Below, one piece after another: positions 8,722 to 17,437 of a DNA stretch of 40,269 nt (position 1 is its first letter; each line of letters begins with the position of its first letter). A program made the translations under genes and the position numbers. The stretch is from assembly GCA_015478585.1 (NCBI GenBank), contig JADMIM010000026.1, forward strand, positions 1 through 40,269. Direction: 5' to 3'. The stretch is from Thermaceae bacterium. GTDB taxonomy: Bacteria > Deinococcota > Deinococci > Deinococcales > Thermaceae. The notes beneath the pieces were generated by a model. It ran no database searches and was not told the origin of the DNA. It worked only from the letters and a program-made list of their open reading frames with translations.

Positions 8722-9099
8722 ATGGGTTTATTGGATGATTTGATGAAGGGGGCCGCCGGAGCAGGGCTGTTTGCGGTGGTCAGTAACGTTATCAATCAGA
8801 ACGGTGGGGTTCAGGGTTTGATGCAGAAATTCCAGCAGGGTGGCTTGGGGGATGTCTTTAGCTCCTGGGTGGGGACAGGCCAAAACCAAGCGGTCAGCCC
8901 TGACCAGATTCACCAAGCGTTGGGGCCTGACCAGATTGGTCAACTCGCTTCCAAGTTGGGGATTCCAGCTGACCAGCTTACCCAGCATCTATCCCAGCTT
9001 CTACCCCAAGTGGTGGACAAGATGACCCCTACTGGGCAGGCTCCGCAGGTACATCAGGATGTCAGCCCCGATGCCATCAAAAATATACTGGGTCAGTAA
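8722..9099 (+). CDS. YidB family (DUF937-like) protein
   Basis: A 125-aa protein of the YidB family, whose cellular role is not well defined. The pattern is an N-terminal MGLLDDLMKGAAG helix, a glycine/glutamine-rich segment (QNGGVQGLMQKFQQGGLGDVFSSWVG), then a 'VSPDQIHQALGPDQIGQLASKLGI' helix pair and a final PQVVDKMTPTGQ segment, all characteristic. The start at 8722 is chosen over the upstream ATG at 8650 because GGGAGG (8709-8714) lies 7 nt before it and family members begin with this motif. It sits between two terminators (8584-8609 and 9117-9139), so it is transcribed alone. Confidence 0.85.
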   Translation: MGLLDDLMKGAAGAGLFAVVSNVINQNGGVQGLMQKFQQGGLGDVFSSWVGTGQNQAVSPDQIHQALGPDQIGQLASKLGIPADQLTQHLSQLLPQVVDKMTPTGQAPQVHQDVSPDAIKNILGQ

Positions 9100-9116
9100 C
9101 TCGTATACAGCTATGG

Positions 9117-9139
9117 GCCAGCCTTTGGGCTGGCTTCTT
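9117..9139 (+). terminator. Terminator after the YidB-like gene
   Basis: GCCAGCC (9117-9123) pairs with GGCTGGC (9128-9134) around TTTG and is followed by TTCTT. It lies 17 bp past the stop codon. Confidence 0.8.
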
Positions 9140-9253
9140 ATGTTCACCTCGCTCCAGGTGTAGCCGGAAATCTTACCTAGTCATATACGGGGTATACGTA
9201 GGAAACGTTGTAAATCACGGTTGGGGCATCCGGCTAGGCTTAGGCTTGGGGCT

Positions 9254-11260
9254 ATGAACCGCCTGAGCCTCGAGACCAGCCCTTACCTGCTGCAGCACGC
9301 CCACAACCCAGTGGACTGGTATCCCTGGGGTGCCGAAGCCTTTGCCAAGGCCAAAGCCGAGGATAAGCCGATTTTTCTCTCGGTGGGCTATGCCACTTGT
9401 CACTGGTGTCATGTCATGGAGCGGGAGAGCTTCGAGAACCCCGAAACGGCGGCTTTTCTCAATGCCCACTTCGTGCCCATCAAAGTAGACCGGGAGGAAC
9501 TGCCTGACGTAGATCAGGTATATATGTCGGCCCTACAGGCCATGACGGGCTCGGGGGGTTGGCCGATGAATATGTTCCTGCTGCCTGATTTGCGGCCTTT
9601 TTATGGAGGAACCTACTGGCCTGCGCAAGACCGACCCAACTTTCCGGCCTTCGTGCGGGTCTTGGCAGGGGTGGCCCAGGCCTGGGCCACCCAGAAAAAC
9701 CAGGTGCTTGAGAACGCCGAGCAACTCACTGCCCACCTCCAGAGCGCCTTGCGTCCGAGGGCTGCGGCCTTGTCCACCGACCTGCACATGGTAGCGCTGG
9801 CCGGGCTATCAAAGGCTTTCGACCTCAGCTATGGGGGCTTTGGCGGCGCGCCCAAGTTTCCCCAGTCTCCAGCCCTACTGTATTTGCTGGTTCAGGCTTG
9901 GCGGGGGGATGAGACCATTGCTAAGCACCTTCAGCTCACCTTAGACCGCATGGCTGAGGGGGGCATCTACGACCAGGTGGGGGGAGGTTTCCACCGCTAC
10001 GCGGTAGATGGCATCTGGCGGGTTCCCCATTTCGAGAAGATGCTCTATGACAATGCCCAACTGGCTCGAGTCTATGCCGGAGCCTACCAGCTCTTTAAGC
10101 ACGAGCGATACCGGCAGGTTGCTACCCAGACCCTCGAGTATGTCCTGCGCGAGATGACCGGGCCGGATGGTGAGTTTTTCTCGGCTCAGGATGCCGACTC
10201 AGAGGGCGTGGAGGGCAAGTTTTACGTCTGGAGCGAGGCTGAACTGCGTGCGGTGTTGGGCCAGGAGGCCGAGGCGGCCATCAAACTGTTCGGCGCTACG
10301 CAAGCGGGCAACTGGGAAGGGCTGAATGTGCTCGAGCGTCGCTTCCCCGACCAGACTCTGCGCCAGCGGCTGGGATTGGGCGAGACCGAATATCAGGCTT
10401 GGGTAAATGATATTCGCACCAAGCTCTACGATGTTCGTAAACAACGGGTCTGGCCCCTCACCGACGACAAGGTGCTGGCCGACTGGAACGGCCTGATGCT
10501 GCGGGCCTTGGCCGAGGTGGGGCGGGTGCTGGGCCTACCCCGCTACCTCGAGGCCGCCCGCCGCAACGCCCATTTCGTGCTGGACACTATGCTCAAGGAG
10601 GGTTTGTTGCGGCATTCCTGGCGGGCTGTGCGGGGTTCCACTGGGCGCGGACAGCTCAAACCGCAAGCCTACCTGAGTGACCAGGCCAACTATGGTCTGG
10701 GGCTGGTGGAACTCTACCAGGCTACCGGCGAGCTGGAGTGGCTCGAGGCTGCTCGAGGACTGGTGGAAGGTATTTTGCAGCACTTTCACCAAGAGAGTTT
10801 GCAGGATGCCCTCGATTCGGGGTTGCCGGTCAAGGCCAAAGATGCCTACGATGGCCCTTATCCCTCGGGCAATGCAGCGGCAGCCGAGTTGCTATTTCGG
10901 CTGGCGGCCCTCTACGAGCGCCCAGACTGGCATCAGGTCGCGCTATCGGCGGTGGAAGCCTATGCGCAAAGCCTGGGGCGTAATGCTCTGGCCTTCCCAG
11001 CCTTGCTGCTGGCCCACCAAGTGGGTTCTGAGGGTAGCGAGCTGGCCCTGCTCGAGGGGGATTTGGCTTCGGAAGTGCGTCGGCAATTTCTGCCCCTTAC
11101 CACCCTTGCTACCGGGCCACAGGGGGCTTTGCCGGTATTGAGCAACCGTAAGCCAGGGCTGGCCTACCTCTGCCGACGCGGAGCCTGCCGCCTGCCGGTG
11201 GATGGCTGGGAGGCCCTGCGCGCGGAGGTGCGGTATATTTACCCTGGTAGCCTGGTCTGA
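9254..11260 (+). CDS. DUF255 / YyaL family thioredoxin-fold protein (SSP411-like)
   Basis: A 668-aa cytosolic protein with an N-terminal thioredoxin-like domain (about 1-165) that opens with the family signature [24 protein letters not shown]. It carries CHWCH at 49-53, a CxxC redox-like pair. This is followed by a long (alpha/alpha)6-barrel of the N-acylglucosamine 2-epimerase type. YyaL/SSP411 proteins are conserved in bacteria and animals, but their substrate is unsettled. The ATG at 9254 begins the conserved segment, so the in-frame ATG at 9221 (11 codons earlier) is unlikely. No strong Shine-Dalgarno is seen at either. The YmdB-like gene follows after 18 bp, so the two are probably co-transcribed. 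Confidence 0.88.
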   Translation: MNRLSLETSPYLLQHAHNPVDWYPWGAEAFAKAKAEDKPIFLSVGYATCHWCHVMERESFENPETAAFLNAHFVPIKVDREELPDVDQVYMSALQAMTGSGGWPMNMFLLPDLRPFYGGTYWPAQDRPNFPAFVRVLAGVAQAWATQKNQVLENAEQLTAHLQSALRPRAAALSTDLHMVALAGLSKAFDLSYGGFGGAPKFPQSPALLYLLVQAWRGDETIAKHLQLTLDRMAEGGIYDQVGGGFHRYAVDGIWRVPHFEKMLYDNAQLARVYAGAYQLFKHERYRQVATQTLEYVLREMTGPDGEFFSAQDADSEGVEGKFYVWSEAELRAVLGQEAEAAIKLFGATQAGNWEGLNVLERRFPDQTLRQRLGLGETEYQAWVNDIRTKLYDVRKQRVWPLTDDKVLADWNGLMLRALAEVGRVLGLPRYLEAARRNAHFVLDTMLKEGLLRHSWRAVRGSTGRGQLKPQAYLSDQANYGLGLVELYQATGELEWLEAARGLVEGILQHFHQESLQDALDSGLPVKAKDAYDGPYPSGNAAAAELLFRLAALYERPDWHQVALSAVEAYAQSLGRNALAFPALLLAHQVGSEGSELALLEGDLASEVRRQFLPLTTLATGPQGALPVLSNRKPGLAYLCRRGACRLPVDGWEALRAEVRYIYPGSLV

Positions 11261-11278
11261 GGCGATAAGCTAAGGAAT

Positions 11279-12043
11279 ATGCGGGTACTTTTTGTGGGCG
11301 ATGTCTTTGGGGAGTCTGGCTTGCGGGCAGCAGCAATGCACCTGCCCGACTTGCGTCCCCACTACGACTTGGTCGTAGTCAACGGGGAAAACTCCCATGC
11401 CGGCAAAGGTCTCTCCAGAGCGGCCTACAAGAAGCTACGTGAGGCTGGGGCCGACCTCATTACCCTGGGTAACCACGCCTGGGATCACAAAGAGGTGCTG
11501 GAACTGCTCGAGACCGAGCCGGTTATCCGTGCCCTCAACTACCCGCCGGGAACCCCCGGCAAGGGCCACTGGACGCTGGAGGCAGGCGGAGAGCGTTTGC
11601 TGGTAATACAGGTGATGGGCCAGGTGTACATGGCTGAAAACCTATACGACCCCTTCCGCATGGTAGACGCGCTACTGGCCGAAGAAGAGTTCGATTATGC
11701 CCTGCTCGAGGTGCACGGCGAGGCCACCAGTGAAAAATACGCCCTGGGCCACTACTTCGACGGGCGAATCTCGGCGCTATTAGGCACACATACCCATATC
11801 CAAACCGCCGACGCGGGCTTTTTGCGGCAGGGAACCGCTATCCAGTGTGACGTGGGCATGACCGGCCCCATCCATTCGATTATTGGTGGGGATATCGAAA
11901 GCTTTATGGGCCGCTTCCTGACCCAACGCCCGACCTACTTCAAGGCGGCCTCAGGCCGGGGCATGTTTTGTGCTACCGAACTGGTGCTCGAGGGGGGTAA
12001 ATGCACCTCTATTCGATCGATGCGCTGGGACGAGCCAGAATAA
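11279..12043 (+). CDS. ymdB: YmdB-type metallophosphoesterase (2',3'-cyclic nucleotide phosphodiesterase family)
   Basis: A 254-aa calcineurin-like phosphoesterase of the TIGR00282/YmdB family, which in Bacillus hydrolyses 2',3'-cyclic nucleotides and affects RNA turnover and multicellular behaviour. Metal ligands are visible as D8 (VGDVFG), E37/N38 (NGENSH), N65 with H66 (GNHAWDH), a histidine in LLEVHGEATSEK and the pair in GTHTHIQT. Length fits the family exactly. AAGGA lies immediately before the ATG. The gene is 18 bp downstream of the DUF255 gene and is likely its operon partner. Orthologues occur throughout the Deinococcus-Thermus group; the role there is inferred. Confidence 0.92.
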   Translation: MRVLFVGDVFGESGLRAAAMHLPDLRPHYDLVVVNGENSHAGKGLSRAAYKKLREAGADLITLGNHAWDHKEVLELLETEPVIRALNYPPGTPGKGHWTLEAGGERLLVIQVMGQVYMAENLYDPFRMVDALLAEEEFDYALLEVHGEATSEKYALGHYFDGRISALLGTHTHIQTADAGFLRQGTAIQCDVGMTGPIHSIIGGDIESFMGRFLTQRPTYFKAASGRGMFCATELVLEGGKCTSIRSMRWDEPE

Positions 12044-12181
12044 GCCTGAACCACACCAGCACATTCCCACGGCCCTTATTAAATGCAATAAAATGCAATC
12101 CGACCACGGGCCATCTTGGTGAAAAGCTCGAGCCCTAGAGGCTTCATGTAACGCCTGTCGGGTAGAAGCCTGAAGGGGCTT

Positions 12182-12457
12182 GTGGCAGTATATGAAGAGT
12201 TATTCCAATCGAGGTGTCGTGTGCAACTGCAACAGGGTTTATACGAACACTACAAGGGCAAACACTACTGGGTTCACGGCTTGGCCCGGCACTCCGAAAC
12301 CGAGGAGTGGTTTGTGGTATACGAGACCCGCTATGGTCAAGAGCCTGAAACCTTATGGGTGCGCCCACTGGCGATGTTTCTGGAAGATGTGGAAGTAGCT
12401 GGGCAAACCATGCCCCGTTTTCGCTACCTGGGAACCCAGCAGGCCCAAGAAACCTAG
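12182..12457 (+). CDS. DUF1653 domain protein
   Basis: A 91-aa protein of the DUF1653 family: GLYEHYKGKHYWVHGLARHSETEEWFVVYETRYG, then WVRPLAMFLEDVEV and PRFRYLG, matching the family's SH3-like fold over almost its whole length. DUF1653 proteins are small and uncharacterised. The start is uncertain. GTG at 12182 has AAGGGG 3 nt upstream; a second GTG at 12221, directly before the domain, has GAGG about 6 nt upstream and may be the true start (78 aa). The 137 bp before it hold a direct repeat (AAATGCAATA/AAATGCAATC) and no gene. Confidence 0.8.
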   Translation: MAVYEELFQSRCRVQLQQGLYEHYKGKHYWVHGLARHSETEEWFVVYETRYGQEPETLWVRPLAMFLEDVEVAGQTMPRFRYLGTQQAQET

Positions 12458-12464
12458 TCTTGGA

Positions 12465-12545
12465 GGCAGAGAGCAGAGAGCTAAATTGCGTTGAAGGCCA
12501 TAGGCCAAACGCTCAATACGGTGTCCAGGAAAGCATTTTCTGATG
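12465..12545. repeat. Partial copy of the intergenic hairpin element
   Basis: Contains GCAGAGAGCAGAGAGCTAAA followed by GGCC/ACGC-type units and ATACGGTGTCC, which resemble the left arm and the core (CATACGGTGTTTT) of the element at 3344-3529. The right arm is absent. It lies just after the DUF1653 stop, as other copies lie just after stop codons. Confidence 0.45.
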
Positions 12546-12669
12546 TGCCAATTTCGCTCTCCCATCGGGTTCCCCACCCACCCGGAGTCAAGGGCCGCAA
12601 GCCCCCGGCTCGCACGGGCCAAGCCCGCCCCGTTGGGGCTGGTGCGGTCAGCCGTTATCACCCGTAGGC

Positions 12670-12893
12670 AAACCCGAAGGTATGGGCCCGGTGGAGCGGT
12701 TCCACGAGGTTACGGCTGTGCCGGAATCGCGCAAGCGACTCGCCTCGGCAGCCTCAAAGAAGAATGCTTGCAATACGAGGATATCGGAAGTCTAAAGGAG
12801 CTAAACGCGGTACTGGAGAGCTTTCGTCAGCACTACAACGCCCAGCGTCCCCACCAGGCGCCAGGCTTTCCTGGATTCAACGTTGCAGTGGGC
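12670..12893 (+). pseudogene. IS3/IS481-type transposase remnant (integrase C-terminus)
   Basis: The end of an rve integrase domain is readable: SLKEECLQYEDIGSLKEL, then FRQHYNAQRPHQAPGF (about 12752-12893), which is the region after the catalytic glutamate in IS3- and IS481-family transposases. A piece with GPVERFHE, the segment that normally precedes SLKEE, lies in another frame at about 12690-12720, separated by some 40 extra bases. The N-terminal and central parts are missing and no terminal inverted repeats are seen. It is a dead fragment. The surrounding 12546-12996 shows no other gene. Confidence 0.65.
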
Positions 12894-12996
12894 AAGCCTC
12901 CAAGCTTACCTCCATTCCCAGAGTACGGCCCTTTGGTTGGCTTTGCAGTAGCTATATACACGCCGATCTTCTGCAACCCCGAAACTATCGAGTTGA

Positions 12997-13422
12997 TCAG
13001 GGTACCAGGGTTGACTCCATTTTTGGCATCATAGGCAGGATCTGGGCCGTGATTCCCAACATGTCGCTGTTCGGCCCCACCTTGTTGTACTTACTTTGAC
13101 GCACCTCGTTGGCAAGGTGATGTAGATCTCCAGCCGTCAGCCCTCCTTGCTCGATGCTTGCTCCTAAGGCCTCAACATCAAAAAGCCGCTCTATTGGGGG
13201 TAGGTTCTTGTAATAGTCTAGCAATTTGAGGGCATCATCCTGGGTTTGGGCACCGTACTTCATCCGAAATGCGCTGTTCCCTAAAATCCGACTTCGCACC
13301 TGTGTGTCTGCATCCCTAGCTTTCTGGTCAATTGCATCGAGCGTGTCGTACTGTTGTTCTGCCTCGTATAGCTTCTCGAGCTCATTTGTATCTTTGGGGG
13401 TTGCACTGGAAATGGTACTCCC
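12997..13422 (-). pseudogene. Unrecognised helical protein fragment
   Basis: An open minus-strand frame reads from 13422 (after a TAG at 13423-13425) to a stop at 12997. It is coding-like: ELEKLYEAEQQYDTLDAIDQKARDADTQ, then ILGNSAFRMKYG, DDALKLLDYYKNLPPIERL and LTAGDLHHLANEVRQSKYN, a charged helical protein. The only ordinary start codon is the GTG at 13299, which would cut into the helix, so the gene appears to have lost its N-terminus. A second coding-like scrap in another frame (PPIGTGATPITQVTSPVGW, about 13446-13560) lies directly upstream and may be part of the same broken gene. I do not recognise the family. It adjoins the transposase remnant. Confidence 0.35.
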
Positions 13423-13567
13423 CTATCTTTCGTGCAGAAGCCAACCTATGAACATGATAGAGGCGTAATCTTCTCGCCCCCGCCCTTATTCCATCCTACC
13501 GGCGACGTTACCTGCGTAATCGGGGTAGCTCCCGTACCAATCGGCGGTATAGCTGGGGCGCACTGCT

Positions 13568-14041
13568 CTAGGTTAGAGCTTTCATATACCAGCTCAGCGA
13601 AGGGCCACCGTCGCGGGTGTGGATATAACCCCGGCGCATCCAGAACTGTCGAGCTTTTTCGTTGTTGCCGTATACCACCGCATACAAACGCTCCATGCGG
13701 CCTAGCAAGAGGCTCTCGAGCTGCTCCACGACCAGCTTGCCCAGCCCCTGGTTTTGTATACGTTCGTCAATGAGCAACAGGCTGATGGTGGCTGAATGCA
13801 GGTCGGGATAGGCTACTTTATAGTCCAGGAAGCCGATTACTTCCTCACCCTGGAAAAGCAGCAGGGCCTGACGACGGGTATCTTGGCGCAGGGTCTCGAG
13901 TTCGCGCTCGATGTCGTTGAGGGTAGGTGTATCGCCCCCAATCAAAGCAATATAAGTAGGACTGTGGAGGTATAGCTCGTGGATAGCTGGAGCAGCCTGG
14001 GCAGTGACGGGCATGAAATCTAGACGGGCTGCGGTCTTCAT
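13568..14041 (-). CDS. GNAT family N-acetyltransferase
   Basis: A 157-aa acetyl-CoA-dependent acetyltransferase fold. The acetyl-CoA loop is QNQGLGK (Q/RxxGxG/A) following the strand SATISLLLID, and the C-terminal YGNNEKARQFWMRRGY segment is the usual GNAT motif B ('N..A..FY...GF'). The N-terminal region (IHELYLHSPTYIALIGGDTPTLNDI) is that of the group in which a YI...GDTP-like segment precedes the core. The substrate is not predictable. It ends 70 bp beyond the broken gene region and has no operon partner; the start ATG at 14041 is followed upstream by the cold-shock gene region. Confidence 0.85.
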   Translation of the reverse strand: MKTAARLDFMPVTAQAAPAIHELYLHSPTYIALIGGDTPTLNDIERELETLRQDTRRQALLLFQGEEVIGFLDYKVAYPDLHSATISLLLIDERIQNQGLGKLVVEQLESLLLGRMERLYAVVYGNNEKARQFWMRRGYIHTRDGGPSLSWYMKALT

Positions 14042-14217
14042 GGCTGTAGTCTCAGTCTAGCGCACGACGCAGGGCGAAGGGGTTCAAAGTTGACAAACCG
14101 AAGATGCATAAACATACACTCACCTGTTTATAGTCTACGCGAGAACTCGATAACTGAGGCTTAATCTTGGTATATCGTATGCACTTCTGGTTAGGGCTGG
14201 GTGAGGTGAGCTGTCCA

Positions 14218-14246
14218 ATAAAAAACTCCTGGGCAACCAGGAGTTT
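14218..14246 (-). terminator. Terminator of the cold-shock gene
   Basis: On the minus strand AAACTCCTGG pairs with CCAGGAGTTT (14223-14232 with 14237-14246) around a 4-nt loop, followed by a T-run (A-run at 14218-14225 on the plus strand). It lies 16 bp downstream of the csp stop. Confidence 0.92.
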
Positions 14247-14262
14247 GCTGTGGAAGGCGATT

Positions 14263-14484
14263 CTAACCCTTAGCGGATTCCACCACATTAACATTGACCG
14301 CCTGGGGACCCTTGCCGCTTTTGCCTGCTTCTACCTCAAATTCCACCACATCCCCCTCGCTGAGGGAACGGAAGCCTCGAGACTGAATGGCGCTATAGTG
14401 AACGAAGACATCAGTGTCGCCCTCACGCTCGATAAAACCAAAGCCCTTTTCCGCATTGAACCACTTCACTTTACCTTTTTGCAT
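14263..14484 (-). CDS. Cold-shock domain protein
   Basis: A 73-aa single cold-shock domain that binds single-stranded RNA/DNA and acts as an RNA chaperone. RNP1 is KGFGFIE and RNP2 is VFVHYSAI, both complete, with the leading [11 protein letters not shown] strand. GAAGGAG sits 4 nt before the ATG. Upstream to about 14630 is a long candidate 5' leader with an internal dyad, as is common for csp genes, but no convincing promoter pair could be fixed. It is divergent from the helix-turn-helix gene and ended by a strong hairpin. Meiothermus and Thermus genomes carry several such genes, so no number is assigned. Confidence 0.95.
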   Translation of the reverse strand: MQKGKVKWFNAEKGFGFIEREGDTDVFVHYSAIQSRGFRSLSEGDVVEFEVEAGKSGKGPQAVNVNVVESAKG

Positions 14485-14669
14485 ACTGCTCCTTCACTGC
14501 TTTACACCTGATCCAAGACGCAGACACTTTGGCTGCCTCGAGGCTATAGTTCCCAAGGCCGACGCGAGTCCCTCTCGGATGGCTTAACCATAGCACCCAG
14601 TGCTCGACCATGTCTAGCGGACTGGGTGTAATTGCCAAATTGTTATGGCCTAATGAGTTAGCCTGAAGT

Positions 14670-15023
14670 ATGGTTTCCAGCAGTAGCCATCCCAGCCGAC
14701 TCTCCTGGCAGAACACCATCACCCGCCAGGGACACCGAGCAGCAGGAAGCCTTACCCCAGACCGAGAAACCTCGCTGGGCTGGCGGCTCGAGACCGCTCG
14801 CAAAGAGGCGGGCTGGGATATAGACGAAGCCTGTGAGTGGATTAATATTCCCCGTCTGGTCACCACGGAACGCCTGCGGGCCTACGAGCAAAACCGCCTG
14901 CTGCCCACTTCTGGCCTGCTCAGCCGTATCGCTGCTGCCTATGGAGTACGGCTGGGTTGGCTGATATTCGGGGACGGCCCCATGAAAAACTCGAGCTTTC
15001 GTCGGGTGCGCAAAAATACCTAA
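14670..15023 (+). CDS. Helix-turn-helix (XRE family) transcriptional regulator
   Basis: A 117-aa protein. Residues about 34-102 form a Cro/C1-type helix-turn-helix: LGWRLETARKEAGWDIDEACEWIN (helices 1-2), VTTERLRAYEQNRLLPTSGLLSRIAAAYGV (recognition and following helices), then WLIFGDGP, the classic end of this domain. The first ~30 residues are low-complexity and a later start is possible. There is no clear Shine-Dalgarno. The C-terminus is basic. It is divergent from the cold-shock gene with 185 bp between them and might regulate it, which is only a positional guess. Confidence 0.75.
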   Translation: MVSSSSHPSRLSWQNTITRQGHRAAGSLTPDRETSLGWRLETARKEAGWDIDEACEWINIPRLVTTERLRAYEQNRLLPTSGLLSRIAAAYGVRLGWLIFGDGPMKNSSFRRVRKNT

Positions 15024-15034
15024 TCTAGTGCATC

Positions 15035-15095
15035 GTAGAGCATGTGGCCCGGCTCCTGCTTAACCGCACCGGATGGTTTTTGGTTAGTGCTCTAC
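15035..15095. terminator. Inverted repeat downstream of the XRE gene
   Basis: GTAGAGCA (15035-15042) is the exact reverse complement of TGCTCTAC (15088-15095). A second nested pairing (GCTTAACC/GGTTAGTGC) with GGTTTTTGG lies inside. It starts 12 bp after the stop, so it may terminate the transcript, but it has no clean T tail. The rest of 15096-15290 contains a dispersed repeat and no gene. Confidence 0.4.
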
Positions 15096-15164
15096 AAATA
15101 ATGATGTGGCTTATACCAGTGTCGGGTAGATAGTATTCAGCCTGTAGTCGGTGGGGTGGGTTTA

Positions 15165-15223
15165 GAAATCCCCCCATCCAGCCCCGACCCTGCTTCAGAC
15201 CATAACCCTGGCGAGGGGGGGAT
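15165..15223. repeat. Dispersed ~60-bp repeat, copy B
   Basis: Matches 352-411: GAAATCCCCC, ATCCAGCCCCG, ATAACCCT and a terminal G-run occur in the same order and spacing with few substitutions and one indel. The C-run/G-run ends can pair. No coding potential. Confidence 0.5.
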
Positions 15224-15290
15224 TGATACCTGTGGCCCAGGGGGCGAATGAAATATTTTCTATCGGCTAATGGCTATCAGCTCGGAGCTA

Positions 15291-16505
15291 TCAGCGACGA
15301 AGCCGAATCCCGTCGGCTATATGTGCGAATTCCTCCGGGGTGTGGGCGCTGCAAAACTTGTCGAGGTAGGGGAGAGCGGTTTTCATGCAGTTGGCTTTGG
15401 GGTCGTAGCCTTCGACGGATAAAAGTGGGTTGAGCCAGACCAGGGCCGCGCTTTGCAGATGGAGTTGGCGTAAGGCGTACTCGAGCACTCCCGGCTCTCC
15501 GGTGTCTAGGCCGTCGCTAGCAATCATCAGGACAGTATCTCCGCGCACCAAGCCGCCGTAGCGGTGTTCAAAGTGGTACAAGCTCTCGCCAATGCGCGTA
15601 CCTCCACCCCAGGCTTGTCCTAGTCCGGCCAGTTGGGGTCGCTGGGTGAGGCTTTTGCAGGCCTCGAGTTCGCGGGTGATGCGCTTTAGCTCTGTCGAGA
15701 AGCTGAATACCTCGACCCTGGCGCTGCGCATACGCAGGGCAAAAGCAAACTGTAAGAGTTTATCGGCGTAGCCCTGCATCGAACGGCTGCCATCGAGGAT
15801 GAACACAAAACGGGGCTGGCGGCGGGGATGGGCCAGCCAGGCGGTATGAATAAACTCGCCGCCGGTCTGCAGTCCCTTGCGAATGGTACGGCGAAAGTCG
15901 AAACGAGGGCCTTTGGAGGCGATGTCCCAGCGCCGATTACGGCCCAACCGCACGCACTCGATGAGCTTGCTGGCGGCCCGCAGCATCTCCTCGAGGTTCT
16001 CCTGGGGCAGTTCAATGGGGCTGGAGTCTGCGCCAGCCGTGCGGCTAAAGATGGTTTTGAGCAGCGAGGCCGACCAAGACTCGGCCTCTCCCTCGCTTAC
16101 TTTGGGAATGCCGCTGGCAGCCGCCTCGAGTTCTGCCTCTGCGGGGTCGTTCTGGCTCGAGGGCGAGGGGGCTTTTTCTCCGGCCTGGCCCGCGTCACCG
16201 GGAAGCGTCTTCTTAGGGCTGGCTTTGGCCGGGCCACGCCGCCTTAAGGGGAGAAAAAATTGAAAAAACAAATCGTCGAAAACCCGCTCCTGCTCGAGAT
16301 TCGCACACATTACCAGCTTGAGTGCCAGACGCACTTCCTGCACACTCCCCAAGTTGACTGCCCCCAGTGCCCGCAGCCCGTCCTGCACCTCCTGCGGCCC
16401 CAGGTTGAACTTTTGCTGAGCTTGGCGCAGATGGTTGCTAAAGGCAATCAGGTTTTCACTCAAGTTCCGGTGCGGGAAAGGGTTTTGACCTGCGACCTGG
16501 GACAT
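15291..16505 (-). CDS. coxE: CoxE-like VWA domain protein of CO dehydrogenase maturation
   Basis: A 404-aa protein with the CoxE/VWA architecture: an N-terminal helical region (1-90), a low-complexity Pro/Ala/Glu linker (about 92-165), and a C-terminal von Willebrand A domain whose MIDAS motif DGSRSMQG and later SDGLDTG aspartate are intact. In Afipia (Oligotropha) carboxidovorans the CoxD/CoxE/CoxF proteins act after translation to build the Mo-Cu site, CoxE being implicated with copper. Here it follows coxD by 8 bp and is last in the cox operon, with AAAGGG before its ATG. Location cytoplasmic; partner is the AAA+ protein CoxD. Confidence 0.88.
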   Translation of the reverse strand: MSQVAGQNPFPHRNLSENLIAFSNHLRQAQQKFNLGPQEVQDGLRALGAVNLGSVQEVRLALKLVMCANLEQERVFDDLFFQFFLPLRRRGPAKASPKKTLPGDAGQAGEKAPSPSSQNDPAEAELEAAASGIPKVSEGEAESWSASLLKTIFSRTAGADSSPIELPQENLEEMLRAASKLIECVRLGRNRRWDIASKGPRFDFRRTIRKGLQTGGEFIHTAWLAHPRRQPRFVFILDGSRSMQGYADKLLQFAFALRMRSARVEVFSFSTELKRITRELEACKSLTQRPQLAGLGQAWGGGTRIGESLYHFEHRYGGLVRGDTVLMIASDGLDTGEPGVLEYALRQLHLQSAALVWLNPLLSVEGYDPKANCMKTALPYLDKFCSAHTPEEFAHIADGIRLRR

Positions 16506-16513
16506 GCTACCCT

Positions 16514-17437
16514 TTATCCCGCGACCAGCTCAGCCAAAGCCTTTTTATGGGTCTCAATCAGGGTCAAATCCTCGCGGTCTTTGAGGATTACGCCCAAGGT
16601 GGCCTCGAGCGTTCTTAAGTCCAGTGCCTCGCGGTGCAACGAAACCAGTGCCTGCGCCCAGTCCAGGCTTTCGGCTACGCCTGGAGCTTTGTTGAGCGGC
16701 AGCTCGCGCAAATGGGCCATGATGGTAGCGATTTTCTGGGCCAGCCGCTCGTTGATGCTGGGGAGGTGGGCCTGGATTATCTGGATTTCCTTCTCGAAAC
16801 TCGGGTAGTTTTGCCACAAATACAAACAGCGCCGCCGCAGCGCGTCGGAAAGCTCGCGGCTGCGGTTGCTGGTCAGGATGACATAGGGCCGGTGCGCGGC
16901 TTTTATCGTGCCCAGCTCGGGAATCGTGACCTGGAACTCGGCCAGAAGCTCGAGCAAAAAGGCCTCGAACTCTTCGTCAGCGCGGTCAATTTCGTCAATC
17001 AGGAGTACCGGGGCTTTCTCCGGCTGGCTGATGGCCTCGAGCAAGGGGCGGCGCAGCAGGTAGGGCTCACTAAAAATCTCGGCCTCGCGCTGCCGCACGC
17101 TTTCTCCGGCCGTCTCTGTCAGTCGGATATGCAGCATCTGCTTGGGATAATTCCACTCGTAGAGCGCGGTGCTGGCATCGAGCCCCTCGTAACACTGAAG
17201 GCGAATCAGTCTGGTGTCTAGCACTTCGGCCAGGGTCTTGGCAATCTGGGTTTTCCCGACCCCCGCCGGGCCTTCGACCAGGAGTGGCTTTTGCAGCACC
17301 ATCACCAGCCGCAGGGCCGTCGCCATAGGAAGGTCGGCGATATAACTGCGTTCACGCAGCACGGCCTGAATACCCTCGACGCTCTCCAAGGGTGTCGGAG
17401 GTAGGGGGTTGGGGGTCGGATGGCGCTCGTTGCTCAT
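16514..17437 (-). CDS. coxD: CoxD-like MoxR-type AAA+ ATPase
   Basis: A 307-aa AAA+ protein of the MoxR/CoxD group. Walker A is GPAGVGKTQ, Walker B LLIDEIDRADEEFEAFLLELL, sensor 1 VILTSN. It pairs with the VWA protein encoded next and, by analogy with A. carboxidovorans CoxD, remodels apo-CO dehydrogenase during insertion of sulfur and copper into the Mo site. The start at 17437 is chosen because its ATGA overlaps the stop of the XdhC-YHS gene (4-bp overlap, translational coupling); an in-frame start further upstream would read nonsense through the YHS coding region. Next is coxE after 8 bp. Confidence 0.9.
   Translation of the reverse strand: MSNERHPTPNPLPPTPLESVEGIQAVLRERSYIADLPMATALRLVMVLQKPLLVEGPAGVGKTQIAKTLAEVLDTRLIRLQCYEGLDASTALYEWNYPKQMLHIRLTETAGESVRQREAEIFSEPYLLRRPLLEAISQPEKAPVLLIDEIDRADEEFEAFLLELLAEFQVTIPELGTIKAAHRPYVILTSNRSRELSDALRRRCLYLWQNYPSFEKEIQIIQAHLPSINERLAQKIATIMAHLRELPLNKAPGVAESLDWAQALVSLHREALDLRTLEATLGVILKDREDLTLIETHKKALAELVAG

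Noticed and set aside
12590-12720. Structured RNA or tRNA in a GC-rich intergenic stretch
   Set aside because: No cloverleaf or known RNA signature could be drawn; part of it reads as a transposase remnant.
14052-14294. 80-aa minus-strand frame after the cold-shock gene
   Set aside because: It overlaps the csp gene end and its terminator and shows no protein-like pattern.
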